Shown: piece by piece, positions 39,851-48,414 of the stretch | How the letters are laid out: each line of letters starts with the position of its first letter | How positions within the stretch are numbered: the stretch's first letter is position 1 | Notes under the pieces: model-generated | What the model was told of the DNA's origin: nothing | Databases searched by the model: none | What the model saw: only the letters and a program-made list of their open reading frames with translations | Source: FEN-1297 sp963843605 | Lineage (GTDB): Bacteria > Bacteroidota > Ignavibacteria > Ignavibacteriales > Ignavibacteriaceae | Assembly: GCA_963843605.1 (NCBI GenBank) | Contig: CAWJLA010000001.1 | Span: forward strand, 372,001-436,000 | Length of the DNA stretch: 64,000 bases | Direction of reading: 5' to 3' | Made by a program: the position numbers and the translations under genes

Positions 39851-41104
39851 TTAATTGACCGCCGGCATAGCTTTTTCTTGAACGGGCTTATAACCGTTTA
39901 TTCCGTAAAACAAAATGAACAGGTAACATGCTAAAGGCAAAACATAGGAATAGTGAATTCCTATTGCGGGAATATCAGCCAATACTCCCTGTAATAAAGG
40001 AAAAATAGCTCCGCCCACGGGAGCCATTACTAAAATACCGGAAGCTTTTATTGTCAAGTCGCCAAGTCCGTCGATCGATAGTGCAAAAATATTGGACCAC
40101 ATTATAGAATTGAACAAACCAACTAAAAGCATCGACCACATCGAAATATAACCGGATGTTAAAATCGTGACAGCAATAAAAGTAAAAGCGGCAATCGAGG
40201 CATAAACCAGTACTTTTTGCGCACTGAACTTTTGCAGGATAGCCGAACCGACAAACCTTCCAATCATTAATCCGCCCCAATACAGGGGGATATATTTAGC
40301 AGCAGTTTGAACCGCAAATCCGGCTATATATTTCTGGCCAAGGTAGCTTACGATAAAACTCCCGATAGATACTTCGGCACCTACGTAAAATGTTAAAGCA
40401 ATTACTCCCAGGCGAAGCTGCCTGTATTTTAATACATTTCCCTCGATTTTTTTGGTCGATTCATTTCTAATAGCCGGAAGTTTAATTAATGAAAAGATCG
40501 CGGCTACGATAAAGACAAAAATTGCCAAAGCAGTATATGGTTTAATAACGGTAGCTGCATGTGCAGTTTCGCTGTTAAACCTGCCTAAAATTAAATATGC
40601 ACCTGCAAACGGCGCTAAGGTAGTTGCAAGAGAATTTATACCCTGAGCAAGATTTAATCTGCTTGAAGCGGTTTCCGGCGGACCGAGGATCGAAACATAA
40701 GGGTTTCCTACGACCTGCAAAAAAACATTCCCCGTAGCCATAACAAATAAACCGAATAGGAAAAATCCGTATGAAATTAAAAATGCCGCAGGTAAAAAGA
40801 TCAGGCAGCCGATTCCTACAATTGAAAGCCCCAGGACTATTCCTTTTTTATATCCAATTTTTCCAATAACAAAACTTGCCGGAACAGCCATTGTAAAGTA
40901 AGCGCCGAAATAGCAAAATTGAATCAGCATAGTCTCCGTATAATTCATATTGAAAAGACTTTTGAGATGGGGAATTAGTATATCATTTAACGAAACTATT
41001 GCTCCCCAGATAAAGAATAAAGTACTCATCAAAGCAAATGCTATTTTTAAATTCCTTGTTTTGATGCCTCTTGCGGGAGAAATAATGGGACTGGAAATAT
41101 CCAT
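39851..41104 (-). CDS. MFS sugar permease, FucP/GluP (fucose-glucose/galactose:H+ symporter) type
   Basis: A 417-residue inner-membrane protein with about 12 hydrophobic segments. Family marks: FFIWGAIVSLNDILIPHLK in TM1, CYFGAYFTMAVPASFVIGKIGYKKGI in TM2-loop, and FLQVVGNPYVSILGPPETAS followed by RLNLAQGINSLATTLAPFAGA, the FucP/GluP signature. It imports a monosaccharide with protons. It starts the operon permease-kinase-(broken glucosidase)-esterase-GH106-MBL-GH38-GH3-nagB. The GH27 gene upstream is separated by a strong terminator. It is the only sugar transporter visible in the window. Confidence 0.93.
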   Translation of the reverse strand: MDISSPIISPARGIKTRNLKIAFALMSTLFFIWGAIVSLNDILIPHLKSLFNMNYTETMLIQFCYFGAYFTMAVPASFVIGKIGYKKGIVLGLSIVGIGCLIFLPAAFLISYGFFLFGLFVMATGNVFLQVVGNPYVSILGPPETASSRLNLAQGINSLATTLAPFAGAYLILGRFNSETAHAATVIKPYTALAIFVFIVAAIFSLIKLPAIRNESTKKIEGNVLKYRQLRLGVIALTFYVGAEVSIGSFIVSYLGQKYIAGFAVQTAAKYIPLYWGGLMIGRFVGSAILQKFSAQKVLVYASIAAFTFIAVTILTSGYISMWSMLLVGLFNSIMWSNIFALSIDGLGDLTIKASGILVMAPVGGAIFPLLQGVLADIPAIGIHYSYVLPLACYLFILFYGINGYKPVQEKAMPAVN

Positions 41105-41401
41105 AAAATGCTGTTTTTCAATTAATATTAAAATGATATTTTATTGAGAAAAATAGAATTAACAAATTGTCGTTGCCCGTCTGAGTGTTTAATTCTTTGG
41201 TGTGTAAGTAAAAATCCGGTTATCTAGTTAAAAATCTTGGAAACTGATGAAAATTAGCAGAATTATTGAGAAAGGTAATTCAACATAAGTATCTATTTTG
41301 CAAGGATGAATATATCAGAATTATACAATAAATCGACTAGTATATAAAAAAGTCCCGGCCGGAAACTAGCAACAGGGACTCTTATATTCCGTGATCGGAT
41401 A
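41105..41401. promoter_or_regulatory. Promoter region of the permease operon (with GH27 terminator)
   Basis: 297 nt separate the permease start from the GH27 stop. The terminator (41345-41380) takes up the GH27 side, leaving about 240 nt that must hold the promoter and any operator of the nine-gene permease operon. I see A/T-rich sequence without a clear -35/-10 or Bacteroidetes-type TTTG/TAnnTTTG pair that I would defend. Confidence 0.4.
41345..41380 (-). terminator. Intrinsic terminator of the GH27 gene
   Basis: On the minus strand the arms AGTCCC and GGGACT (41375-41380 and 41351-41356) form a hairpin and the next bases are TTTTTATATA. It lies 20 nt after the GH27 stop codon. Confidence 0.75.
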
Positions 41402-43687
41402 TTATTTAGTTTTTAATAATTTTACTCCATGAGACGGAATTATTGTTTTATAGTTGTCTTTAAATTTACCGATATTTTTTTGAGACCATAAATTTATAAG
41501 AGTAATATTTTGAGGCAAACCTATTTCCTTAAAGGACAATTTATAATTGATCGATTTGCCGGAGAGATTAAATATACCGAATGCAAATTGACCGCTTTCC
41601 AATTTCTTAACCCACACCTGAATTGAGTCTGTTTTAATAATTTGTCTTGCTTGGTATCCCAGCGGATCCTGATCAACTGCAATCACCTCATCATTTGTGA
41701 GTAAATTTAGCGTAAAAGGATCTAATTTATCCAAGTCGCAGCCAATAAGCATAGGTGCTGAAAGCAAGGCCCAAAGACTAATATGGGTATATTGTTCGTC
41801 GGGAGTTAAATTTGTATAATGAAAATTTTTACCCCATCCGAGTCGTCCGACTATAAGCATATCCGGATCATTCCAATTTCCCGGCTTGCTATAATCGGCA
41901 TCATCAACCTGGTTAAATCCGATCGATTTTAAACTTTCCCATGTATCCGTAATATCTCCCGTTGTCCGCCACAAATTCCCGCCCACTTTATCGCCCCATT
42001 TCCACACATCACCCATACCGTATTGACACAAACTGTACACTATATCCCGATCAATCTTGTTTAATGATTCTCTCATTACAAAGTACGGTTTCATCAATTC
42101 TGAAATAGAATCGTTTTTTGCAATCTTACTATAAGAACACCAGTCATATTTTAAGTAATCGACACCCCAACCGGCATAAGATTCCGCGTCTAAATCTTCG
42201 TAACCGTAACTTGCAGTATATCCGCCGCAGGTTGATTCACCAGGCGAGGAATAAATCCCAAACTTTAAACCGAAGGTATGTATTTCTTTCCCAAGTTTTT
42301 TCATGTCCGGAAATTTTTCATTAGCTAAAATATTTCCGTGACTATCCCGCTTCGGAAGTTGTGATGAAAACGGTATTTCCCATCCGTCGTCAATATTAAT
42401 ATAGGTCCAGCCATGATCAGCTAATCCGGTGCTTATAAACGCATTTGCAGCAGCAGCAACTTTATTTTGATCTACCGACAGCCCCCAGCAATTCCAACTA
42501 TTCCATCCCATCGGCGGAGTTAAAGTTATTTTATCGCCGATTACTATCCTAAATTCTCTCTCATTCCTGCCTTTGGAATTTTCCGCAAAAAGTTTAACAT
42601 TATATTCACCTGGGATATCAACTTTACCGGAAATAATTCCCGTACTTTCGCTCAACCGTAATCCGGGGGGAAGATTTATCGCAGAAAATTTTATAGGTCT
42701 AACACCTGTTGCCGGAATTCTATATAAAAAGGGTCTGCCGGTTCTTTCGCCGTAAACCTTTGCACCGTTTATCGAAGGTTTTTCTCCATGTACCGGAGTC
42801 AGAATATACGGTGTACCTTCTTTTGATCTGATTAAAAATTCATCATTATTTATATGAACCGTATATTCCACTGTGTTTTGATGATCGCTTTTGGGGACCA
42901 TATATGTAAGTTCTTTGTATTGATTAGGTTGAAGATCTATGTAAAATTTTTTTTCCAAAACCTTTTCCATTTTGATTTCATTCATTACCACAATATCAAG
43001 TTTTCCTGTTATTTTATGTTTTTCGGATGTATTGCTGATCCAAATATTTTTCCTCAAATATTTGCTCCCGAACTTAAAAGGTTCCTTGTTGTAGTCAAGA
43101 ATAAAATACTCATGAAGCTGCATGGTTGTAATTTGAAGATCACCCGAATAAATTCCCCCCTCTTCGCCGCTATCATATACTCTGACTGCAATTGTGTTTA
43201 CTTTATCCCAGCGGATTCGCGGATCGTCAGTCTTCAATGAGTATATTCTTTCAATTTTCCATTTGGAATCCTTAATGTTTCTGAATCTCGTATCGGTTCT
43301 TCCCGCCTGTTCGGTTTTCCCGTTTTCCCCTATGATTTCTCCGTTTAGATAAACCTGATCGACATCGTCAATTTTACCCATTTTAAAAACTATTTTATCC
43401 TTAAGTATTGCTTTTTTTACCAAATCGGAGGGGATGAAAACTTTTATTCTATACCAGGCGAATCCGTCATAATTATCATAGCCGTATTTTTCCCACGGTT
43501 TATCAACTTTAATATTTTTCCATTTTGTATCATCATAATCGGAACGTGCGTATTCTATGTTGTCTCCTGTGATAAACTTCCATCCGCTGTCCAGTTTTAT
43601 CGCCTCAGGGACATCGCTATAAGTTTGACATTTTAGGGTAGTAAATAATAGTAGGAAAAAAACTGCGATAAAAAATGTCTTTTTCAA
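41402..43687 (-). CDS. GH27 alpha-galactosidase with N-terminal jelly-roll and Ig-like domains
   Basis: A 761-residue secreted protein. Residues about 30-190 are a GH2-type sugar-binding jelly roll (YDDTKWKNIKVDKPWEKYGY, VYLNGEIIGENG). Residues about 300-385 match a putative-Ig (He_PIG) domain (INLPPGLRLSESTGIISGKV). The GH27 barrel starts at PPMGWNSWNCWGLSV (about 391), with YINIDDGWEIP, DYLKYDWCSYS (nucleophile D515) and WRTTGDITDTWESL holding the acid/base Asp. An anti-parallel beta domain ends the protein. It releases terminal alpha-galactose. The gene stands alone between a terminator and a 371-nt gap with a sequence also seen near the GH89 gene. Confidence 0.95.
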   Translation of the reverse strand: MKKTFFIAVFFLLLFTTLKCQTYSDVPEAIKLDSGWKFITGDNIEYARSDYDDTKWKNIKVDKPWEKYGYDNYDGFAWYRIKVFIPSDLVKKAILKDKIVFKMGKIDDVDQVYLNGEIIGENGKTEQAGRTDTRFRNIKDSKWKIERIYSLKTDDPRIRWDKVNTIAVRVYDSGEEGGIYSGDLQITTMQLHEYFILDYNKEPFKFGSKYLRKNIWISNTSEKHKITGKLDIVVMNEIKMEKVLEKKFYIDLQPNQYKELTYMVPKSDHQNTVEYTVHINNDEFLIRSKEGTPYILTPVHGEKPSINGAKVYGERTGRPFLYRIPATGVRPIKFSAINLPPGLRLSESTGIISGKVDIPGEYNVKLFAENSKGRNEREFRIVIGDKITLTPPMGWNSWNCWGLSVDQNKVAAAANAFISTGLADHGWTYINIDDGWEIPFSSQLPKRDSHGNILANEKFPDMKKLGKEIHTFGLKFGIYSSPGESTCGGYTASYGYEDLDAESYAGWGVDYLKYDWCSYSKIAKNDSISELMKPYFVMRESLNKIDRDIVYSLCQYGMGDVWKWGDKVGGNLWRTTGDITDTWESLKSIGFNQVDDADYSKPGNWNDPDMLIVGRLGWGKNFHYTNLTPDEQYTHISLWALLSAPMLIGCDLDKLDPFTLNLLTNDEVIAVDQDPLGYQARQIIKTDSIQVWVKKLESGQFAFGIFNLSGKSINYKLSFKEIGLPQNITLINLWSQKNIGKFKDNYKTIIPSHGVKLLKTK

Positions 43688-44058
43688 TTCTTAAGTCCGT
43701 ATTTATGAATAAATAAATAGAATCCGTTAGATAATTTGAGAAAATTGAAATTGCCTCTGTCTTAGCAATTTTATTTTCATTGAGTATTTAAATTACCTAA
43801 AAAGTTTGGCGTTTTTGCCGATCAATATTCGAGTGAAAATTTTAGCCGAAATTGTACATTTGCTTAACGCACTGTTTATATGGAACTATTATCTCCAAGG
43901 CATAATTTATCAATCATGGGAAAAAATATTCAGTATTAATATAATTTTAGTTCCCTCGGTGTGCATGTTTATGTGTACAATTTTAATGTCGCAGGATAAA
44001 ATTCCGAAAATTAAAGTAAAAGAAGACAAATAAGATTATTTCTCAACGAACGATAACA
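43688..44058. other. 371-nt gene-free stretch between GH27 and the hybrid sensor
   Basis: Both neighbours are on the minus strand, so this holds the GH27 promoter and the 3' end of the sensor gene. The sequence TCTGTCTTAGCAATTTT at 43755-43771 lies about 70 nt upstream of the GH27 start and repeats, with one base different, 170-190 nt upstream of GH89. A 75-codon plus-strand open frame with a TTG start (43806-44033) has hydrophobic stretches, but no support as a gene. Confidence 0.35.
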
Positions 44059-47000
44059 TTATTCATTTTCTTTTCTATTATAAGATTTCGGTGAAACTCC
44101 GAATTGTTTTTTGAATAACTTACTGAAATGTGACGGGTCTTTAAAACCCACCGAGTATGCTATTTCCGTAACGGTCATACCCGATTCTTTAAGCAGCTGC
44201 GCAGCTCTCTTTAAACGAATTAAAAAGATAAATTCCTGAACCGAATAATTAGTGAGCGATTTTAGCTTGTTATAGAGACTAACCCGGCTCATTCCGACTA
44301 ATTTGCTGAAAGTTTCTACGTTGAAATCTGGGTCATCCATATGTTCTTCAATAATATCAACGGCCCTTTTCATAAATTTCTGATCGACCGAAGTGATTTC
44401 AATTTTACTGGGTTCAACTTCTAAATATTTACCGAATTTTTCCCTTAGTTTTTTTCGCGTCTCTAAAATGTTCCGTATTCTGGTCTTAAGCTCTTGCCCG
44501 TAAAATGGTTTTACAATATAATCATCAGCGCCCGTTTCGAGTCCCTCCATTTTATTTTCGTACGAAGAGCGGGCTGTTAGTAAGATAACAGCTATATGGC
44601 TGGTCCTTTCATCCGATTTAATATGCCTGCAAAATTCAATACCGTTCATCTTGGGCATCATAATATCGCTTATTATTATCTCCGGTCCGAAATTCAGTGC
44701 TATTTCTAAAGCGCCTTCGCCATTCACAGCTTCGGTAATTTCATAATCATGTTCCAATTCTCCCCTTATATACTCACGCATATCGACATTATCCTCAACT
44801 ATCATAACTTTACTTTTATTTTTCGATGCATCTTTCTCTTTACAATCTTGCTCTATCTCTTCGTTATTAACCTCAGGGTATTTAAGTTTTATAAACTCCG
44901 GCTTATTTATAATATCTTGCTGGATATCTGAATCGAAAATTACTTCTTCTATAACGGGAATCTTTACAACAAATGTCGTACCTACATTTTCGGTACTTAA
45001 AACATTTAATTTCCCGCCGTGAATGATTACCATTTCTTTAGCTACCGATAAGCCGATTCCGGTTCCGCCGACTACAGTTTTTATATGCTCATGCACCTGG
45101 TAAAATCTGTCAAATATTTTATCAATATTCTCCTTCGGTATTCCTATCCCGGTATCTTTTACGACAATCTGCAACCAACTTGAAAATCTAACCGTTTTAG
45201 GCAATCCCAAATGAACAATCTTAACTTTTCCTTCTTCTATCTTTTTTACATTAACCAGAACTGATCCGCCGTTTAATGTAAATTTCAAAGCATTGGACAA
45301 TAAATTAAATATTATTTTTTCAATCTTGTCCTGATCAAACCATATTTCCAGCTTATCCAAAGCAGATTCGAATTTTAAATTAATTTTTTTTGATTCGGCA
45401 AATTCGGTAAATGTTAATATTTCTTCCTTTAAGAAATTAATAATGTCTTCTTTCTTCGGTTCAAATTTTAATTGCCCCGATTCAAGTTTTCTGAAATCCA
45501 ATACCTGGTTCACAAGTCTCAGCAAACGATGGCTATTACGGTTAACTACGTCAAGAGGTTTTCGCAATTCCTCACTTAGTGAAGGAGATTCCATAATTTT
45601 CAATAACGGTCCTATAATTAAGGTTAAAGGCGTTCTGAGCTCATGTGAAATATTCGCAAAAAGCCTCACTTTTGTTTCAGAAATTTCTTCGATGATTTTA
45701 TTTCTGTGATATAAATGATATATAAAAAAAGCTATAATTGATAAAAAAGAAAGAATTATTAAAATAAACCAGGCCTGAGCCCATACCGGGTGTACCACAT
45801 AGAAAGTAACATTTGCCGGTTTGGGATCAATGTTAAAATCATTATCTCTTGCTCTTACTTTAAAAGTATGACTGCCTGACGCTAATGATAAGAATATTTC
45901 ACTGGTTTTATATGAAAACTTTGACCAGTGATTATTATCGAGTCTGTAAGAATACTGGATTTGTTCAACCGGAGTTAATTTCCAAGGTTCATCTGCCGTC
46001 CAGGATAATATCACATTTCCGGGCTGTTCGATTTTTTCTTGTGAAAATGTAATGATTGTTTTGGGGAAAAATTTAGACGGATGGTATACCGTCGTATAAA
46101 AATCATTTGTGGATTCTTTTAAATCCAGGTTATCGTATAATCCTTGCCTGTACCATTCGGGTAAATTTTGACTTACCCAAATTCCTCCGTCTCCGGTAAA
46201 TTTTATAGCTATTCCGTCCAGTTTTGGTCTTAAAAAACTATGAAAAGAATTTTTCGTCCAGCTGGTACCGTCGAAATGAGAAATATCCTTGTTAGTGGCA
46301 ACCCAGACATTTTGGTCGGTAATTACAAGAATATTGATTATCGTATTACTGGAAAGTCCATTATTTATAGTATAATTTTTCCATTTTTTTGATTTACTGT
46401 TATAAAAATATACACCGGTAGCTCTTGTTCCCACCCATAGGTCCCCGTTTGCCGAAGTACTCATGCAATCGACAAAATTTGCATTTAAACTCGATGGCTT
46501 CAGAACTTTGATCCATTTCTTTTGTTTCAAATTAAACTTATATAAACCGAGTCCACCTGCCCATAACGTGCTATCGGCCGTTTCTTCAATGCCGTATACT
46601 GCATCCAGTTTAAAATTGTCGTCGACATAATAATATTCAAAATGTATATCCTCCGGATTTTTAGTATTTGTATACCTTACTAATCCGCCTCTCTGGCCTT
46701 TTTGTATATCTATATCAGATGCAGAGCCGAACCATAAAGAACCATCCGACGCTTCAAAAGCGGCACGACGGTCAATTCCCCATCCTAATGTGGGATGAAG
46801 TTGCTTCGTCCATTTTTTCCCGTCAAAGCAACAAGTTGCCGCAATGTGATGATCACTGCCCGCTGCCCATATTTTACCGTCCCTCGCGACAAGGATTACA
46901 ACAGGCATATCAATTACGCCGTCGGCTTTGGTATATCTGACCCAGGATTTCATTTGTGCATCACTTCTGACAAGTGATCTGTCAATTGATATGAACCATC

Positions 47001-48186
47001 GTCCTCCGTTTTTATCTTCCGCTTTTAAACAAAGCCCTTTTAGAGTCATCCACCTGTTATTAGAAAGATCAATTCTGGATACTTCGTTTCCTAACCCTAT
47101 TATAAAAAGATTTTGACTATGAGTCTCGAATAGTATTAATCTATCTGAAGCAAACGGCAAATTCGTGCTTTCATATTTTTTCCAGCTGTTGTCTTTATAT
47201 GTAAATATATATCCCACACCGGCGACACAAACTGAACCGTTTTTCAACTCAATAATATCAGAATAGAGATCATCAATACCGAAAGTCTTTTTCGACTTAA
47301 ACTGCTTCCACCTTTGACCATCCTGATAATTAACTCCGCCGTCATTCTGACAACTGGCAACAAACACCTTGCCCGACTGCGTTATTTTTACCAATGGATA
47401 TAATGATCTGACATAACCGCGTTCGGTATCAACGCGGTTCCAAACCGGATTTGCATTCAAATTATAATTATAAAACTGACATTTGAATATTCTTCCGTCA
47501 GCTAATCCGAACCATATTTCCCCATTTTTATCTTCATCAATGCTGTATATCTCAAAAAGCGGTAATTTTTTTAATGAACCGAACTCGGCAGGATCAGTGT
47601 AAACAGCATTGTCCCGGTATAATATTGTTTGATTGTTTTTTATTCGTACTGCTCCTTGACGGCTACCGATCCATATACTTCCGTCCAATGCTTGAAATAT
47701 AGGTATCTTAATATTATATAAATGTTCGGGCGAGTTACCGAAGTCAACATTAAGCGGTATTATTCTCCATTTGCCGTTTTTAAATTCATATATTCCTTTA
47801 ATGGTACCGGCATAAAGTGAACCGTCACTTGCAAAACACAAGGAAACAACGGGCGTATCCGAAGAATCTTTGGTAAGCGAATAATATTTCCAATTCATAC
47901 CGTCGTAACAAATTACTCCCCCGTTCATACCGAACCACAAATTTCCGTTTTTATCTTCAGTCATACATCGGCATCCCTTTCCGGTTAACTCAGGGAAATT
48001 CTGCCAGCGCCACTGTTCAGTAAAGGGATTGGAATATCCGGGTGTATATTGATTTTTACTTTCTCCCCATAGTTGGATGCAGTTTAATAAAACTGCCGTC
48101 AGGAAAAATATGAGATTTATCTTATAGATTTGTCCGGTAAAAACCGAAAGAGGTTTACGGCGTAAATAAGCAAAATATCTTTTCAA
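44059..48186 (-). CDS. Hybrid two-component system sensor/regulator (HTCS)
   Basis: A 1375-residue single-protein two-component system. An N-terminal membrane segment (about 25-42) is followed by a periplasmic beta-propeller of Reg_prop repeats (NLWFGMNGGVICYDG, SLYAGTIKGIYEFKNGKW, SIWIGSRQGAVRIKNN and similar), a Y_Y_Y domain (about 770-795), and a second membrane helix (about 804-826). Then come a HisKA domain with H848 in FANISHELRTPLTL, HATPase (about 950-1070; DTGIGIPKENI, GGTGIGLSVAKEM), receiver with phospho-acceptor D1174 (IIISDIMMPKMNG), and an AraC DNA-binding domain (about 1275-1375; VTEIAYSVGFKDPSHFSKLFKK). HTCS proteins bind glycan fragments in the periplasm and activate glycan-use genes. 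It is divergent from the unknown gene at 48415. Confidence 0.96.
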   Translation of the reverse strand: MKRYFAYLRRKPLSVFTGQIYKINLIFFLTAVLLNCIQLWGESKNQYTPGYSNPFTEQWRWQNFPELTGKGCRCMTEDKNGNLWFGMNGGVICYDGMNWKYYSLTKDSSDTPVVSLCFASDGSLYAGTIKGIYEFKNGKWRIIPLNVDFGNSPEHLYNIKIPIFQALDGSIWIGSRQGAVRIKNNQTILYRDNAVYTDPAEFGSLKKLPLFEIYSIDEDKNGEIWFGLADGRIFKCQFYNYNLNANPVWNRVDTERGYVRSLYPLVKITQSGKVFVASCQNDGGVNYQDGQRWKQFKSKKTFGIDDLYSDIIELKNGSVCVAGVGYIFTYKDNSWKKYESTNLPFASDRLILFETHSQNLFIIGLGNEVSRIDLSNNRWMTLKGLCLKAEDKNGGRWFISIDRSLVRSDAQMKSWVRYTKADGVIDMPVVILVARDGKIWAAGSDHHIAATCCFDGKKWTKQLHPTLGWGIDRRAAFEASDGSLWFGSASDIDIQKGQRGGLVRYTNTKNPEDIHFEYYYVDDNFKLDAVYGIEETADSTLWAGGLGLYKFNLKQKKWIKVLKPSSLNANFVDCMSTSANGDLWVGTRATGVYFYNSKSKKWKNYTINNGLSSNTIINILVITDQNVWVATNKDISHFDGTSWTKNSFHSFLRPKLDGIAIKFTGDGGIWVSQNLPEWYRQGLYDNLDLKESTNDFYTTVYHPSKFFPKTIITFSQEKIEQPGNVILSWTADEPWKLTPVEQIQYSYRLDNNHWSKFSYKTSEIFLSLASGSHTFKVRARDNDFNIDPKPANVTFYVVHPVWAQAWFILIILSFLSIIAFFIYHLYHRNKIIEEISETKVRLFANISHELRTPLTLIIGPLLKIMESPSLSEELRKPLDVVNRNSHRLLRLVNQVLDFRKLESGQLKFEPKKEDIINFLKEEILTFTEFAESKKINLKFESALDKLEIWFDQDKIEKIIFNLLSNALKFTLNGGSVLVNVKKIEEGKVKIVHLGLPKTVRFSSWLQIVVKDTGIGIPKENIDKIFDRFYQVHEHIKTVVGGTGIGLSVAKEMVIIHGGKLNVLSTENVGTTFVVKIPVIEEVIFDSDIQQDIINKPEFIKLKYPEVNNEEIEQDCKEKDASKNKSKVMIVEDNVDMREYIRGELEHDYEITEAVNGEGALEIALNFGPEIIISDIMMPKMNGIEFCRHIKSDERTSHIAVILLTARSSYENKMEGLETGADDYIVKPFYGQELKTRIRNILETRKKLREKFGKYLEVEPSKIEITSVDQKFMKRAVDIIEEHMDDPDFNVETFSKLVGMSRVSLYNKLKSLTNYSVQEFIFLIRLKRAAQLLKESGMTVTEIAYSVGFKDPSHFSKLFKKQFGVSPKSYNRKENE

Positions 48187-48414
48187 TAATTATTAACTCC
48201 AGATTTAACAAAAAGTAAAACCTGTGAATGTGCAAAAAGGCAATTACCAGGCCTTAACTAAAATAATTTACACACAAACAAGTCTCTTGAATTATCAAAC
48301 AGGTTTTTATCTCAAAGAAACACTTATTTTGGTTAAGTAAAATATATAAAATAATTAAGACTTTTAAAATTAGTAACAAAAGTCCCTATCTCTAATATAC
48401 AATAAGAAAAGCTA
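48187..48414. promoter_or_regulatory. Divergent control region of the hybrid sensor and the 642-residue protein
   Basis: 228 nt of A/T-rich sequence hold both start sides of two divergent genes. No confident operator or promoter box is visible. Sharing this region suggests that the two genes may be co-regulated. Confidence 0.4.

Noticed and set aside
43806..44033. 75-codon plus-strand open frame with hydrophobic stretches
   Set aside because: It starts at TTG without a ribosome-binding site and lies in a promoter/3' region; there is no family resemblance.
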